A DNA stretch of 64,000 nucleotides from Ferribacterium limneticum (GCF_020510625.1 NZ_CP075191.1:100001-164000); one strand, 5' to 3'; counted from the stretch's first letter, positions 34,406 through 46,805 are shown. The notes: generated from the sequence alone by a model not told the origin. A program made the numbers and translations.

Positions 34406-35340
34406 CAGTGTTCTTTTCCTGAAACTTTCTTTTTCTTGCGCAGGTTCGGCTTGTCCGAACTGCCCGGGCGTCCGGACGACTCCGGCGGCGCCGGCGGCAA
34501 AGCCTTGCGCGGGTCGAGGACCATCACTTCGCCAAAGTTTTCGACGCCGGCGATGGGTACGCAGAAAATTCGGGCAAAGGAGTAGGCGCTGTCGCGCTCG
34601 ATATTGACCACCTTGGCGACCGGGAAACCCGCCAGGTAGATGCCGTCCAGTCCGGAGGTGACCAAGATGTCGCCGACCTGGACGTCCGCGTTGGCCGGCA
34701 TGTAGCGCAATTCCAGCTGGCCGTTGCCGAGGCCGAAAACGACAGAGCGCTGGCCGCTGCGAACGACTTGAACCGGCACGACCTGATCCTTGTCGGTGAT
34801 CAGCGTAATTTCAGACGAGAACGGAAAGACGCGGGTCACCTGGCCGACGACGCCGGCTTCATCGATGGCTGGTTGCCCGGCGATGATGCCGGCCTGCTGG
34901 CCTTTGTCCACAATGACCTTGCGCGAGAACGGGTCGCGTGCAGTGTATAGAATCTGGGTGACTTGACCGTTGGCCTTTTCGCGTTCCTTGACGGCCAGCA
35001 ACTTGCGCAACCGTTCATTTTCAACTTCGAGTTGGGCCAGGCGCTGCAGATTGGGCGCGGTCGTCAGCTGATTGTGCTTCAGCTCGCTGTTTTCATGTTG
35101 CAGGGCACGCAGGCCTTGCAGATAGCTGGCCGCATAGTCGACCAGGCTGCCCGGTGTCTGGGCGACGCGCTGGACCGGGTCGACGACCAGCGCGATACTC
35201 TGGCGCAGCAATTCGAGGCTCTTGAAACGCAGGTCGAGCACGAATATCGCCAATGAAACGGCGATGTAGAAAGTCAGAAGGGCCAGCGGTGCTGGCCCTC
35301 GCTTGAAGAACGGTGGAGGCGCGTGGTCGATGCCGGCCAT
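34405..35340 (-). CDS. mreC: Rod shape-determining protein MreC
   Basis: A 311-residue protein with one N-terminal membrane segment (about 20-38), a coiled coil (about 70-110, ENERLRKLLAVKER) and the beta-sheet MreC domain with DKGQQAGI and VVGQVTRVFPFSSEI. The C-terminus is Pro/Lys rich. It bridges MreB and penicillin-binding proteins. It lies 30 bases after mreB. Confidence 0.95.
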   Translation of the reverse strand: MAGIDHAPPPFFKRGPAPLALLTFYIAVSLAIFVLDLRFKSLELLRQSIALVVDPVQRVAQTPGSLVDYAASYLQGLRALQHENSELKHNQLTTAPNLQRLAQLEVENERLRKLLAVKEREKANGQVTQILYTARDPFSRKVIVDKGQQAGIIAGQPAIDEAGVVGQVTRVFPFSSEITLITDKDQVVPVQVVRSGQRSVVFGLGNGQLELRYMPANADVQVGDILVTSGLDGIYLAGFPVAKVVNIERDSAYSFARIFCVPIAGVENFGEVMVLDPRKALPPAPPESSGRPGSSDKPNLRKKKKVSGKEH

Positions 35341-35370
35341 CGCTCAATCCTGCCTTGCTGCGATCAAGGT

Positions 35371-36800
<1,430 letters not shown>

Positions 36801-36804
<4 letters not shown>

Positions 36805-38258
36805 TCAATGCCAGCCTGAAAGAACTGTCGCAGGCGCTGGCCGCGAAGAAGGTTTCCAGCGTCGAGTTGTCGTCCTTGTTCCTTGACCGCATCGAGCGTC
36901 TGAATCCAAGTCTCAATGCCTTTGTGACGGTTGATCGCGAGAAGAGCCTGCAAATGGCCCGTGATGCCGATACGCGTATCGCTGCCGGCACGGCTGGCCC
37001 ATTGACCGGCATACCTATCGCCCAGAAGGACATCTTCTGTGCCGAGGGCTGGCTGAGTACTTGTGGCTCGAAAATGCTGGCCAACTTCGTTTCGCCCTAT
37101 GATGCGACGGTCATCCGCAAGATGCACGCCGAAGCCGGCCTGGTCTCGCTCGGCAAGACGAATATGGACGAATTCGCTATGGGTTCGTCGAATGAAACCT
37201 CGTTCTTCGGCTCGGTGCGCAACCCTTGGGATACCGAGCGTGTACCAGGCGGTTCGTCTGGCGGTTCGGCCGCCGCAGTGGCTGCCCGTCTGGCGCCGGC
37301 AGCGACTGGCACCGATACTGGCGGCTCGATCCGTCAGCCGGCTGCGCTGTGCAACCTGACCGGCCTGAAGCCAACCTACGGTGTTGTTTCCCGCTACGGC
37401 ATGATTGCCTTCGCATCGTCGCTTGATCAGGGCGGCCCGATGGCAGCCAGCGCCGAAGATTGCGCCTTGCTGCTCAACACGATGGTCGGTTTCGACGAAC
37501 GCGACTCAACCTCACTCGACCGCCCGGTCGAAGACTATGCCCGTGATCTCGAGAAACCTCTGAATGGCCTGCGCATTGGTCTGCCGAAAGAGTTCTTCGG
37601 TGAGGGTTGCGATGCCGGGGTGATGGCGGCCGTGCGTGCGGCGATTGCCGAATACGAGAAGCTCGGCGCATCGATAGTTGATGTCTCGCTGCCCAACTCC
37701 CATCTGTCGGTACCGGCCTATTACGTGATCGCGCCGGCGGAGGCCAGTTCCAACCTGTCGCGTTTCGACGGTGTGCGCTACGGCTATCGCGCTCCGGATT
37801 ACGGCAATCTGGACGACATGTACATGAAGACCCGCGCCCAGGGCTTCGGTGCGGAAGTAAAGCGCCGCATCCTGATTGGCGCCTATGTGTTGTCGCACGG
37901 CTATTACGACGCCTATTACCTGCAGGCCCAGCGCATCCGCCGCTTGATCGCCAATGATTTCGTCGAGGCCTTCAAGCACTGTGATGTGATCATGAGCCCG
38001 ACTTCGCCATCGACTGCCTTCAAACTCGGCGAAAAGGCGGCCGATCCGGTGCAGATGTACTTGTCGGATATCTACACGATCGCGGTCAATCTGGCTGGTC
38101 TGCCCGGCATGTCGATTCCCTGCGGCTTTGTCGGCGGCTTGCCGGTTGGACTGCAACTGATCGGCAACTACTTTGCCGAGAACCGTTTGCTAAATGTGGC
38201 CCATCGTTATCAGCAAGCGACTGATTGGCATCAGCGTCGCCCGGGTGGCATTGAATAA
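36801..38258 (+). CDS. gatA: Asp-tRNA(Asn)/Glu-tRNA(Gln) amidotransferase subunit A
   Basis: A 485-residue amidase that releases ammonia from glutamine or asparagine. The Ser-cisSer-Lys catalytic machinery is visible in PIAQKD (Lys), [13 protein letters not shown] and [11 protein letters not shown]. Length and C-terminus ([15 protein letters not shown]) are normal. Followed after one base by a lipoprotein gene rather than directly by gatB. Confidence 0.97.
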
Positions 38259-38259
38259 A

Positions 38260-38790
38260 ATGCGCCTTCTCTGGACTCTGCTCGCTGCCCTGATGTTGGC
38301 CAGTTGCGCTGAAACGCCGAAGGCGCCCAAGGAACCAGCGGCGCAATCAACTGCTGAAAAACCGGTGGCCACCGAAGAAACGCCGAAATTCAAGAATTCG
38401 ACCCTGAAGTACCTGGCCAACCGCAACCTCAAGCCGCAGCCGACGCGTCCGCTCAACGTTCGCTCGCGTTGCTCGCACAAGGATGCGATCGGCACGCAGA
38501 CCCGGCTCGATCTGCTGGTCAAGGAGGCCGACGTCAAGAAATTTGATGCCCAGGTCAGCATGAAGGGCTATGGCACCTGCCGTTTTAACCTGGACGATTT
38601 CGAGCAGATCGAGAAGCTGCCGCAGGCGCTGCTGCGTCACAAGAAACAGTCGGATTGCCTGGTTCGCATGTGGGAGCAGGGCCCCAAAGTAACGATTGCA
38701 TTCAATAGTTGCCCCAAATCCTGCGAAGGAAAGGCCTTCGACTATCTCTGGCCGATCATGGTCGAGGCGAAGAGCGGGCAATGTTTCTAA
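38260..38790 (+). CDS. Putative lipoprotein between gatA and gatB
   Basis: A 176-residue protein with a lipoprotein signal ([16 protein letters not shown], lipobox LASC, Cys16), a Pro/Lys/Ala-rich linker (about 18-55), and a compact C-terminal domain (about 65-176) with six conserved-looking cysteines (SRCSH, GTCRF, SDCLV, NSCPKSC, GQCF), likely disulfide-bonded in the periplasm. I do not recognise the domain. It starts one base after gatA and 13 bases before gatB, so it must be co-transcribed with the amidotransferase although it has no evident link to tRNA. Confidence 0.8.
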   Translation: MRLLWTLLAALMLASCAETPKAPKEPAAQSTAEKPVATEETPKFKNSTLKYLANRNLKPQPTRPLNVRSRCSHKDAIGTQTRLDLLVKEADVKKFDAQVSMKGYGTCRFNLDDFEQIEKLPQALLRHKKQSDCLVRMWEQGPKVTIAFNSCPKSCEGKAFDYLWPIMVEAKSGQCF

Positions 38791-38803
38791 TACGGATGAA
38801 GCT

Positions 38804-40258
38804 ATGACTCAGTGGGAAGTGGTAATCGGCATCGAGACGCATGCACAGCTCTCGACGGTCTCGAAGATTTTCTCCGGCGCCTCGACGGCGTTTGGTGCCG
38901 AACCGAACACCCAGGCTTGCGCCGTTGATCTTGCCCTGCCTGGTGTTCTCCCCGTGCTGAACAAGAAAGCGGTGGAATGCGCCATTCGCTTTGGCTTGGC
39001 GATCGGCGCAGAAGTCGCCAAAAAATCGGTATTTGCCCGCAAGAACTACTTTTACCCAGATCTACCCAAGGGCTACCAGATCAGCCAGATGGATCTGCCG
39101 GTGGTGGTTGGCGGAAACATCACGCTGCAGGTTGGACTGGGCGACAAGGCCTACGAAAAAGTCGTTCGCCTGACCCGGGCTCACCTTGAAGAAGATGCCG
39201 GCAAGTCGCTGCATGAAGATTTTCATGGCAAGTCGGGGATCGATCTGAATCGCGCCGGTACACCATTGCTGGAAATCGTTTCCGAGCCGGACATGCGTTC
39301 GTCTGACGAGGCGGTCGCCTATGCCCGGGCATTGCATGCCTTGGTCCGTTGGATCGGCATTTGCGACGGCAACATGCAGGAAGGCTCCTTCCGCTGCGAT
39401 GCCAACGTTTCGGTGCGCCCGAAAGGCCAGGCCGAATTTGGCACCCGTCGCGAGATCAAGAATCTGAACTCCTTCCGTTTCCTGAAGGAAGCCATCGACT
39501 TCGAAGTCCAGTGGCAAATCAATGAAATCGAGGAAGGCCGCAAGATTCAGCAGGCCACCGTGCTGTTTGATCCGGATACCGGCGAAACACGCATGATGCG
39601 GAGCAAGGAAGATGCGCACGATTACCGCTACTTCCCGGATCCTGATCTGCTGCCACTGATTATTCCGGCCGAGTGGATTGCCCGTGTGCAGGGCGAATTG
39701 CCAGAATTGCCGGTCCAGAGACGCGAACGTTTTGCTGGCGAATTGGGACTCTCTGCTTACGACGCCACCGCGCTCACCGCCAGTCAGGAAATAGCCGATT
39801 ATTTCGAGGCGGCAGTGGCGATTGCCGGCAAGGTCAATGCCAAGCCCTGTGCCAACTGGGTGATGGTTGATCTGGCTGCCCGTCTCAACAAGGAAGGCAA
39901 GGACATCGCCGAGTCGCCGGTTTCAGCAACTCAACTGGCTGGCCTGATCTTGCGTATTGCTGACGACACCATTTCCAACAATATCGCCAAGAAGGTCTTC
40001 GAGGCGCTGTGGAATGGTGAAGGGGCGACGGCCGATGAAGTCATCGACAAGCAGGGTTTGAAGCAAATTACCGATACTGGCGCCATCGAAGCTTTGGTGG
40101 ACGAAGTACTGGCTGCCAATGCTGCCAACGTCGCCGAATTCAAGGCCGGCAAGGAAAAGGCGTTCAATGCGCTGGTCGGTCAAGTGATGAAAGCCGCAAA
40201 GGGCAAGGCCAACCCGCAGCAGGTCAACGACCTGCTGAAGCAGAAACTGGCTGGCTGA
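38804..40258 (+). CDS. gatB: Asp-tRNA(Asn)/Glu-tRNA(Gln) amidotransferase subunit B
   Basis: A 484-residue protein with the GatB start [13 protein letters not shown], the metal/ATP region with [16 protein letters not shown], and a C-terminal YqeY-like tail (about 330-484). It carries out ATP-dependent activation and transamidation of the tRNA-bound acid. Start at 38804 matches the family; the frame extends 36 codons upstream into the lipoprotein gene. The 3' end abuts the convergent gene at 40259 with no gap. Confidence 0.97.
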   Translation: MTQWEVVIGIETHAQLSTVSKIFSGASTAFGAEPNTQACAVDLALPGVLPVLNKKAVECAIRFGLAIGAEVAKKSVFARKNYFYPDLPKGYQISQMDLPVVVGGNITLQVGLGDKAYEKVVRLTRAHLEEDAGKSLHEDFHGKSGIDLNRAGTPLLEIVSEPDMRSSDEAVAYARALHALVRWIGICDGNMQEGSFRCDANVSVRPKGQAEFGTRREIKNLNSFRFLKEAIDFEVQWQINEIEEGRKIQQATVLFDPDTGETRMMRSKEDAHDYRYFPDPDLLPLIIPAEWIARVQGELPELPVQRRERFAGELGLSAYDATALTASQEIADYFEAAVAIAGKVNAKPCANWVMVDLAARLNKEGKDIAESPVSATQLAGLILRIADDTISNNIAKKVFEALWNGEGATADEVIDKQGLKQITDTGAIEALVDEVLAANAANVAEFKAGKEKAFNALVGQVMKAAKGKANPQQVNDLLKQKLAG

Positions 40259-40906
40259 TCAGCGAATTGCCGGGGCTGCGCCGCTGTTCGGCGTAGCCGG
40301 TGGCCGGCGGGTCAATTCGAAGTAGCGCTTGCGGTCAGCGTCGTACTTGGCCTTGATCGACTCGAAATCCTTTTTCTTGATTTCGAGTAGTTCCTGCTGC
40401 AACTTGATTTCGTGGTCAATGGCGCGCAGTTCTTTGTCGAGTTCAGGAGGTAGTGTCTTTTTCTTGTAAAACTCGGCCTCGTCAGCAAACTTTTTGCGCT
40501 TGGTACGAACGGCATCGATGCGGGAAATAGTCGCCAGAATGGCTAAATTCACATCCGCTTCGGCTTTCTTTTGTGCCAGATCGATGTCTTCTGGTGTCGT
40601 GTAGGTATCGAGTAGGGCCTGATCCCGCCGACGCTGCTCGCGGCTCGCATCTTCAAGCTGTTTCTTGCGACGGTTTTCCAGTACCTGTTCCGCCTTTTGC
40701 TCCGGCGTCAGCGGCGGGCCGACTTCCTTGACGATATTGCCGCCGCTGTCGAGCACCCGATAGGCACGGCCGCGACATTGCTCGGGCAGCGTGTCCCCGC
40801 ACACCCGACGGCCACTGACCGGGTCGTGGCAGCAGTAAAACTCTCCAGCCGCTTGGGCCGAAGTGGCCAGCAGCAGAAGAAGAGGGAGGATAGCCCGCTT
40901 AGGCAT
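40259..40906 (-). CDS. Secreted coiled-coil protein with DUF4124-like N-terminus
   Basis: A 215-residue protein with a signal peptide ([16 protein letters not shown]), a Cys-containing start [16 protein letters not shown] resembling DUF4124 (about 22-60), and a long helical region (about 65-200) rich in Lys, Glu and Arg. It probably acts in the periplasm; function unknown. The start at 40906 overlaps the pyrE stop (ATGCCTAA), so it is coupled to pyrE. Confidence 0.75.
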   Translation of the reverse strand: MPKRAILPLLLLLATSAQAAGEFYCCHDPVSGRRVCGDTLPEQCRGRAYRVLDSGGNIVKEVGPPLTPEQKAEQVLENRRKKQLEDASREQRRRDQALLDTYTTPEDIDLAQKKAEADVNLAILATISRIDAVRTKRKKFADEAEFYKKKTLPPELDKELRAIDHEIKLQQELLEIKKKDFESIKAKYDADRKRYFELTRRPPATPNSGAAPAIR

Positions 40907-41540
40907 CGACCCCATACTGCTCCCGGTAGCGGGCCACAGCCTCGCGATGCTTGGCAAAATCAGGCCGTTGGGACAGGAAGGTCATCAGATCCTTGAGCCC
41001 GGCAACGGCGACAACGGGAATGCCATAGTCGCGCTGGACTTCCTGGACGGCGGAGAGGTCGCCCTGGCCACGCTCCTGGCGGTCCAGCGCAATCAGAACA
41101 CCGGCTGGTGTGGCACCGGCGGCACGGATCAGTTCGACCGATTCGCGGACCGAGGTGCCGGCAGAAATCACGTCATCGACAATCAGGACGCGTCCGGTCA
41201 ATGGCGAACCGACGATATTGCCGCCTTCACCGTGATCCTTGGCTTCCTTGCGGTTGAAGGCGAAAGGGAAATTTTTGCCACGCTGGGCAAGGGAAATGGC
41301 AATCGCCGCAACCAGCGGAATTCCCTTGTAGGCCGGGCCAAACAACATGTCGAACTGCACGCCGCCAGCTTCTGCTGCTTTGGCGTAGAATTCGGCCAGA
41401 CGCCCCAGTGAGTTGCCATCATTGAACAGGCCGGCATTGAAAAAATAGGGCGAAAGCCGTCCAGCCTTGGTTTTGAATTCGCCAAAGCGCAATACCTGGC
41501 AGCTAACGGCGAATTCGATGAAATCCTGACGAAAATCCAT
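40899..41540 (-). CDS. pyrE: Orotate phosphoribosyltransferase
   Basis: A 213-residue enzyme that turns orotate and PRPP into OMP. The PRPP-binding motif [17 protein letters not shown] is present, with [10 protein letters not shown] earlier. The start at 41540 gives the usual [11 protein letters not shown]; the frame can be extended by 16 codons. Divergent from xth, 47 bases apart. Confidence 0.97.
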   Translation of the reverse strand: MDFRQDFIEFAVSCQVLRFGEFKTKAGRLSPYFFNAGLFNDGNSLGRLAEFYAKAAEAGGVQFDMLFGPAYKGIPLVAAIAISLAQRGKNFPFAFNRKEAKDHGEGGNIVGSPLTGRVLIVDDVISAGTSVRESVELIRAAGATPAGVLIALDRQERGQGDLSAVQEVQRDYGIPVVAVAGLKDLMTFLSQRPDFAKHREAVARYREQYGVDA

Positions 41541-41587
41541 AGTTTTCTTTTCCTGACGGTCGGAAAAATACGACCAATTTGAGCACA

Positions 41588-42367
41588 ATGTTACGCATCA
41601 TCTCCCTGAATCTCAATGGTATCCGCTCCGCGTGGAACAAAAATGTGTTGCCGTGGGCAGCAGCCAAGAATGCGGACATCATTTGCCTGCAGGAATTGAA
41701 GGCTCAGTTGCCCGATCTGACCCCGGAAATGATGGCCCCGGATGGCATGCAGGCGTTCTATCACTGTGCCGAAAAGAAGGGGTATAGCGGCGTCGGTATC
41801 TGGAGTCGGCAAAAACCGGATCGGGTGATCGAAGGCTTCGATGGCGGTGAGTTTGATGCCGAGGGGCGTTACATACGGGCTGATTTTGGCGACCTGTCGG
41901 TGATTTCGCTTTATCTGCCTTCGGGTTCCTCGTCGCCGGAGCGGCAGGAGGCCAAGTTTCGCTTCCTTGATGTCTTCTTTCCCCAAATGCTGGCTTTGCG
42001 CAACGAGGGGCGCGAAATCGTGCTGTGTGGCGACTGGAATATCGCCCATCAGGCCATTGATCTGAAGAACTGGAAGTCGAATCAGAAGAATTCCGGCTTC
42101 CTGCCGGAAGAGCGTGCGTGGTTGTCACGGGTTTTCGACGAACTGGGCTGGGTCGATGTTTATCGCCGCCTGTACCCGGAAACGACGGATACCTGTTACA
42201 CATGGTGGAGCAATCGGGGTCAGGCCTGGGCCAAGAATGTCGGCTGGCGAATCGACTACCAGATCGCCACCCCGGGCATCGCAGCAACGGCTGTGCAGGC
42301 CGAGGTCTACAAGGATGAGCGATTTTCTGATCACGCTCCGCTGATCGTTGATTACGACTTCAAATAA
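41588..42367 (+). CDS. xth: Exodeoxyribonuclease III (AP endonuclease)
   Basis: A 259-residue Xth-type enzyme acting on abasic sites. Catalytic blocks [21 protein letters not shown] and FSDHAPL are all intact. The start at 41588 ([11 protein letters not shown]) is preferred over an upstream TTG at 41579. Confidence 0.96.
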   Translation: MLRIISLNLNGIRSAWNKNVLPWAAAKNADIICLQELKAQLPDLTPEMMAPDGMQAFYHCAEKKGYSGVGIWSRQKPDRVIEGFDGGEFDAEGRYIRADFGDLSVISLYLPSGSSSPERQEAKFRFLDVFFPQMLALRNEGREIVLCGDWNIAHQAIDLKNWKSNQKNSGFLPEERAWLSRVFDELGWVDVYRRLYPETTDTCYTWWSNRGQAWAKNVGWRIDYQIATPGIAATAVQAEVYKDERFSDHAPLIVDYDFK

Positions 42368-42444
42368 GCACCCAAAGTGCATTGATTTCGCTGCGCCGTA
42401 GGGATAACCTGTAGCTCTGCTTACTTGTCTAACGAGGTTGAAAA

Positions 42445-42759
42445 ATGTCTGACCAAATCACTGCTGCCAACAAGGAAAAGCTGGTTTCCGATCTCAAGGT
42501 TGTGATCTCCGATACCGAAGAATTGTTGCGCGCAACTGCCGGTGCTGCCGGTGAAAAAGTGGGCGAACTGCGTGAGCGTCTTGGCGTTCGTCTGCGCGAT
42601 GCCAAAGAGCGCGTGATCGATCTCGAAGTCGCTCTGGTCGATAAGACCAAGGCAGCAGCCCGCGCGACTGATGATTTTGTGCACGAAGAGCCATGGAAGG
42701 CTGTTGGTGTGGCTGCCGCATTGGGTCTGGCTCTCGGTGTGCTGATCGGACGTCGCTAA
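42445..42759 (+). CDS. DUF883 family protein (ElaB/YqjD-like)
   Basis: A 104-residue protein: a long amphipathic helix (about 1-80) followed by a C-terminal membrane anchor (GVAAALGLALGVLIGRR), the ElaB/YqjD pattern of membrane-anchored ribosome-associated or stress proteins. RBS GAGG is nine bases upstream. First of four co-directional membrane genes (yqjD-yqjE-yqjK-like series). Confidence 0.9.
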   Translation: MSDQITAANKEKLVSDLKVVISDTEELLRATAGAAGEKVGELRERLGVRLRDAKERVIDLEVALVDKTKAAARATDDFVHEEPWKAVGVAAALGLALGVLIGRR

Positions 42760-42763
42760 GCGC

Positions 42764-43171
42764 ATGACTCAGCAGTCAGGCGGTGAAGGGGGCCGCGAGG
42801 GTCTTTTTTCCGCCTTGAAAAATATTGTCGCGACGCTGATCGCGATAGGTAAGACGCGTGCTGAGCTTCTGGTTACGGAGCTTGAGGAGGAGAAATTCCG
42901 CCTCATGTCGCTCTGGGCCAAGGCCATCGGTGCCGCGTTTCTGCTCGCCTTGGGCGTCGTCATGGTCGTCTGCTGTGTGGCGCTGGCTTTCTGGGAGCAG
43001 AGGGTCGTCGTCTTCGGCATCTTTGCCGTCCTGTTCATTGGCGGTGGTGCGATCCTCGTTGGTTCGCTGAAACGGCAAGCCAGTCAGCCGAGCAAAATGT
43101 TCAAGTCCAGTCTGTCTGAATTGGAAGCGGACATGGCGCAACTGCGCCGCTATCGCAACAAGTCGGAATGA
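42764..43171 (+). CDS. YqjE-like membrane protein (phage holin family by Pfam)
   Basis: A 135-residue protein with two central membrane helices (about 45-100) and charged ends. Databases call this family phage holin (Phage_holin_3_6/YqjE), but its place between DUF883 and YqjK-like genes shows it belongs to the chromosomal yqjDEK-type set and not to a prophage. The start is four bases after the previous stop; the 3' end overlaps the next gene by four bases. Confidence 0.85.
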   Translation: MTQQSGGEGGREGLFSALKNIVATLIAIGKTRAELLVTELEEEKFRLMSLWAKAIGAAFLLALGVVMVVCCVALAFWEQRVVVFGIFAVLFIGGGAILVGSLKRQASQPSKMFKSSLSELEADMAQLRRYRNKSE

Positions 43172-43461
43172 ACCCCAAGCTGCTTGAGCTGGCAACGCGA
43201 CACGGTGCTCTCAAGGCGCGTATCGACGAGCAGCGCCGTCAACTGGCAAGGCATGTTGAGCCGCTGCAGGGAGCGCTGGCCAAGGGCGATACCGTTCTCA
43301 AAGGGGTCGATTGGCTGAAGCATCATCCCGCCGCCGTCGGCTTAGCCGTCGCTGCGGCCGTCATTGCCCGGCCAAAACGTGCATGGCGCTGGGGGCGGCG
43401 CAGTTTCCTGCTGTGGCGTGGCTGGCAGGCACTTAAAAGCGCCGTGGCCGGAGGGCGCTGA
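43168..43461 (+). CDS. YqjK-like protein
   Basis: A 97-residue basic protein with an N-terminal helix rich in Arg/Gln and a hydrophobic segment (HHPAAVGLAVAAAVIA, about 52-67), the YqjK pattern. Start overlaps the previous stop (ATGA). Role unknown; the yqjD/E/K trio is linked to envelope or osmotic stress in enterobacteria. Confidence 0.75.
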   Translation: MNPKLLELATRHGALKARIDEQRRQLARHVEPLQGALAKGDTVLKGVDWLKHHPAAVGLAVAAAVIARPKRAWRWGRRSFLLWRGWQALKSAVAGGR

Positions 43462-43463
43462 GC

Positions 43464-43772
43464 GTGGCGAAAGGCAGTCTGGACGAGGCGATACTGCCTG
43501 GCTGGTGGCGGCAGGTTGTGTCGTCGCAGCGACGCGAAGCCCAGCGAATACTGGCCGAACTGCTGGCGACACGCGGCATCATGCCGCTGTTGATGAAGGC
43601 GCGTAATGGCGAAGGCTGGACGATTGCCGAGAAAGAGGAGCTACTGGGGCATTTGCGCCGGATGGCCCACTTGTCCCCTTATCTGATTGGCCTGCTCTTG
43701 CCGGGGTCAGTTCTGCTGTTGCCGATCTATGCATGGTGGCTGGATCGCCGACGTCTCAAACGGGGCGAATAG
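43464..43772 (+). CDS. Small membrane protein, LETM1-like segment
   Basis: A 102-residue protein starting with GTG at 43464, two bases after the previous stop. A C-terminal stretch LIGLLLPGSVLLLPIYAWWLDRRR resembles the membrane/LPGG-type segment of LETM1-like proteins. The family is not certain. It overlaps the 3' end of the convergent ampG gene by 17 bases. Confidence 0.65.
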   Translation: MAKGSLDEAILPGWWRQVVSSQRREAQRILAELLATRGIMPLLMKARNGEGWTIAEKEELLGHLRRMAHLSPYLIGLLLPGSVLLLPIYAWWLDRRRLKRGE

Positions 43773-45024
43773 CCGAATCCGAGGTTTCGTGCCACGGTGC
43801 GACTTTCAGTAGCAAAAGCATTCCCGGCACCGCAAGGCCGGCACACAGCCAGAAGAAACCGTACCAGCCAAGATTTTCAACCAGCCAGCCCGCCGAGGCG
43901 TTGATGAAGGTGCGCGGCACGGCGGCCAGGCTGGTGAACAGGGCCATTTGCGTCGCCGTATAAGCCGGATGCGTCGAGCGCGCAATGAAGGCGACGAACG
44001 CTGCAGTGCCCAGACCAACACCTAGCGCTTCGAGTCCGATGACGAAGGCGAGAGCAAGCCGCTCGCTGGCGCCGACACTATCGTAATGTCCTTGGGCCGC
44101 CAGCCAGGCAAAGCCGAAGATCGATACCAGTTGCACGACGCCAAACAGCCACAGGGCCCGGTTGATGCCCAGCCTGACCATCCATAATCCGCCGAGCAGG
44201 GCGCCAATGACTGCCGGCCATAGCCCAGCATGTTTGGCGATCAGGCCGATATCGGTCTTGGTGAAACCCATGTCGAGATAGAAAGGGGTGGCCAGTGCCG
44301 TGCACAGGCTATCGCCCAGTTTGTACAGGAAGATGAAGCCGAGTACCGTGGCGGCACCCTGCCAGCCCTGGCGGCCGATGAATTCGTGGAAAGGCTCAGT
44401 GACGGCTTGGCGCAGCGTTTTGGGGGCACCTTTGATTGTCGGCTCAGTAACCAGCCAGGCCATGGCCATACCGGGAATCATGAAAGCACCGGTAATCCAG
44501 AAAACCTCGTTCCAGGGCAGGCGATCGGCCAGGATCAGCGATAGCGAGCCGGGAATCAGACCGGCGATCCGGTAAGCGTTCACATGGACGGCATTGCCGA
44601 GGCCGAGTTCGTTGTCGCCGAGGATTTCCCGCCGGAAGGCATCGACAGCGATGTCCTGGGTGGCGGAGAGCAGTGAAAGCAGGGTGGCGAGCCACAGGAT
44701 GGGCCAGATGCTTTCTTTCGGGTCAAAGCCGCCGAGGAAGCCGATGGAGAACAGCAGGCCGATTTGGGTAATCAGCATCCAGCCACGCCGGCGGCCAAAG
44801 CCTGGCAGGCTGTAGCGGTCAAGCAGCGGGGACCAGAGGAATTTCCAGGTGTAAGGGAACTGGATCAGCGCGAAGAAACCGATGGTTTTGAGGTCCACGC
44901 CTTCGCTGCGCAGCCAGGCTGGCAGCAGGTTAAGGAGCAGGTAAAGCGGCAGACCGGATGAAAAACCGGTGAAGATGCAGATCAGCATCTTCCGGGTGAG
45001 TAGGGCCGCGAGCCAGGCTGGCAT
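43756..45024 (-). CDS. ampG: MFS transporter, AmpG family
   Basis: A 422-residue membrane protein with about 12 hydrophobic segments. The start [18 protein letters not shown] and the FSSGLPLYLLLNLLPAWLR motif are those of AmpG permeases, which import GlcNAc-anhydroMurNAc muropeptides for peptidoglycan recycling. The start shares one base with the metW stop (TGATG), so it is transcribed with metXW. The frame upstream to 45159 is metW shadow. Confidence 0.9.
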   Translation of the reverse strand: MPAWLAALLTRKMLICIFTGFSSGLPLYLLLNLLPAWLRSEGVDLKTIGFFALIQFPYTWKFLWSPLLDRYSLPGFGRRRGWMLITQIGLLFSIGFLGGFDPKESIWPILWLATLLSLLSATQDIAVDAFRREILGDNELGLGNAVHVNAYRIAGLIPGSLSLILADRLPWNEVFWITGAFMIPGMAMAWLVTEPTIKGAPKTLRQAVTEPFHEFIGRQGWQGAATVLGFIFLYKLGDSLCTALATPFYLDMGFTKTDIGLIAKHAGLWPAVIGALLGGLWMVRLGINRALWLFGVVQLVSIFGFAWLAAQGHYDSVGASERLALAFVIGLEALGVGLGTAAFVAFIARSTHPAYTATQMALFTSLAAVPRTFINASAGWLVENLGWYGFFWLCAGLAVPGMLLLLKVAPWHETSDSAIRPV

Positions 45025-45635
45025 CAGCGGTTTTGCGTCAGGCGATAGACTGCCAGGCTGCCGAGGAAATTGATTTCCCGGTTGTCCGTGTTGTGCACGA
45101 TGTTGCCACCCTCGTCCAGCACTTGCCGTTCGCGGATGATCAGGCCCATTTGATCGCACAGCGCTTCAAAATCAAGCAGCGTGAAAAAGCGGACGTTGGG
45201 CGAGTCGTACCACTGGTATGGCAAGTCTTCGGAGACCGGCATACGGCCATCAAGCACCGAGCGCAGGTTTTTCCAGTAGGCAAAGTTCGGGAAGGAGACG
45301 ACGGCTTCGCGGCCGACGCGCAGCATTTCACGCAGGATGCCCTCGGTGTGGCGAACGGTTTGCAGGGTGCGCGACAGGACGACGTGGTCGAAGGCCTGGT
45401 CGGCGAATTCATCGAGGCCGCGCTCCAGATTGCCCTGGATGATGTTGATGCCGTTCTTGATGGCGGCCAGGACGTTGGCGTCGTCGATTTCCACGCCGAC
45501 GCCATGAACACCGCGGGTTTCGATCAGGTGCTTGAGTAGCGTGCCATCGCCGCAGCCGAGGTCGAGGACGCGGTGGCCCGGCTCGACCCAGCCGGCAATG
45601 ACTTCAAAATCGGGGCGGCCCAAGGTATGCGTCAT
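45024..45635 (-). CDS. metW: Methionine biosynthesis protein MetW
   Basis: A 203-residue SAM-dependent methyltransferase-fold protein with [17 protein letters not shown] (about 18-34). In proteobacteria MetW is coupled to MetX and needed for its activity. Start overlaps the metX stop by four bases. Confidence 0.95.
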   Translation of the reverse strand: MTHTLGRPDFEVIAGWVEPGHRVLDLGCGDGTLLKHLIETRGVHGVGVEIDDANVLAAIKNGINIIQGNLERGLDEFADQAFDHVVLSRTLQTVRHTEGILREMLRVGREAVVSFPNFAYWKNLRSVLDGRMPVSEDLPYQWYDSPNVRFFTLLDFEALCDQMGLIIRERQVLDEGGNIVHNTDNREINFLGSLAVYRLTQNR

Positions 45636-46756
45636 AGCTTGATGTTCCGCAGATAGGCGTCGACGACGCCGTGATAATGGGCATCATCCATCAGGAAAGA
45701 GTCGTGGCCGAAGTTGAGGTCGATTTCGGCGTAGGAAACATTGCGTCCGTTGGCGAGCAGCGCGGCGACGATTTCCTTGGAGCGGGCCGGTGTGAATCGC
45801 CAGTCGGTGGTGAATGAGGCAATCAGGAAATTGGCCTTGGTGCGCGCCATGGTGGCGGTCAGGTTGCCATCATCTTCTCGGGATGGGTCGAAGTAATCGA
45901 GCGCCTTGGTCATCAGGAGGTAGGTGTTGGCGTCGAAGTAACCGGCAAACTTGTCGCCCTGGTAGCGCAAATACGATTCGACTTCGAACTCGACGCCGTA
46001 GCCAAAGGAAAAGGCACTGTTGCGCAGTTCCCGGCCAAATTTTTCGCCCATCTGGTCATCGGACAGATAGGTGATGTGGCCGAGCATGCGCGCCAGGCGC
46101 AGGCCGCGGACTGGGCGGGTGTTGTGTTCGTAGTAATGGCCGCCGTGGAAATCGGGATCGGTCAGGATGGCCTGGCGGGCGACGTCGTTGAAGGCGATGT
46201 TCTGCGCCGAAAGCTTCGGGGCGGCAGCGATCACGATGGCGTTCCGGACGCGTTCCGGGAAAGTGATGCTCCAGCGCAGCGCCTGCATGCCGCCCAGGCT
46301 GCCACCCATGACGGCAGCCCAGCTGTCAATGCCGAGCAAGTCGGCCAGCCGGGCCTGGGCGTGCACCCAATCATTGACGGCAACGATCGGGAAATCGGCC
46401 CCCCATGGCTTGCCAGTGGCCGGATTGAGCGATGAGGGGCCGGTGGAGCCGTGGCAGCCACCGAGGTTGTTCAGGCCGACGATGAAGAATTTGTCGGTAT
46501 CGAGCGGGCGACCGGGGCCGACGATGTTGTCCCACCAGCCGATATTGTCGGGCTGGTCGGCATAGTGGCCGGCGACGTGATGATGGCCGGAGAGGGCGTG
46601 GCAGACGAGAATGGCATTCGACTTGGCCGCATTGAGCGTGCCGTAGGTCTCATAGACCAGATCGTAGGCCGGCAAAACCCCGCCGCTGCGCAAATGCAGT
46701 GGCTGGTCGAAGTGGGCGCGCTGTGGCTGGACGGCGCCGACGGATTGTCCTGGCAT
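45632..46756 (-). CDS. metX: Homoserine O-acyltransferase MetX
   Basis: A 374-residue alpha/beta hydrolase-fold enzyme acylating homoserine, the first committed step of methionine synthesis. The nucleophile is in [10 protein letters not shown]; the Asp-His of the triad are in the late DWRF and FGHDSFLMD segments. With MetW alongside it, it may act as an acetyl- or succinyltransferase. It is controlled by the SAM-II riboswitch and terminator upstream. Confidence 0.96.
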   Translation of the reverse strand: MPGQSVGAVQPQRAHFDQPLHLRSGGVLPAYDLVYETYGTLNAAKSNAILVCHALSGHHHVAGHYADQPDNIGWWDNIVGPGRPLDTDKFFIVGLNNLGGCHGSTGPSSLNPATGKPWGADFPIVAVNDWVHAQARLADLLGIDSWAAVMGGSLGGMQALRWSITFPERVRNAIVIAAAPKLSAQNIAFNDVARQAILTDPDFHGGHYYEHNTRPVRGLRLARMLGHITYLSDDQMGEKFGRELRNSAFSFGYGVEFEVESYLRYQGDKFAGYFDANTYLLMTKALDYFDPSREDDGNLTATMARTKANFLIASFTTDWRFTPARSKEIVAALLANGRNVSYAEIDLNFGHDSFLMDDAHYHGVVDAYLRNIKL

Positions 46757-46766
46757 GCTGTTCCTG

Positions 46767-46805
46767 AAAACAAAAACCCAGTTGGCTGAAAAACGCGAAC
46801 TGGGT
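46767..46805 (-). terminator. Intrinsic terminator in the metX leader
   Basis: In the minus-strand RNA, ACCCAGTT (46805-46798) pairs perfectly with AACTGGGT (46783-46776) around a 14-base loop and is followed by U5-G-U4 (46776-46767). It begins six bases after the SAM-II aptamer and ends ten bases before the metX start, so it is probably the expression platform. Confidence 0.9.

Noticed and set aside
42764..43171. Phage holin as sign of a prophage
   Set aside because: The neighbours are ElaB/YqjK-type genes and no other phage gene is present; it is a chromosomal YqjE-like protein.
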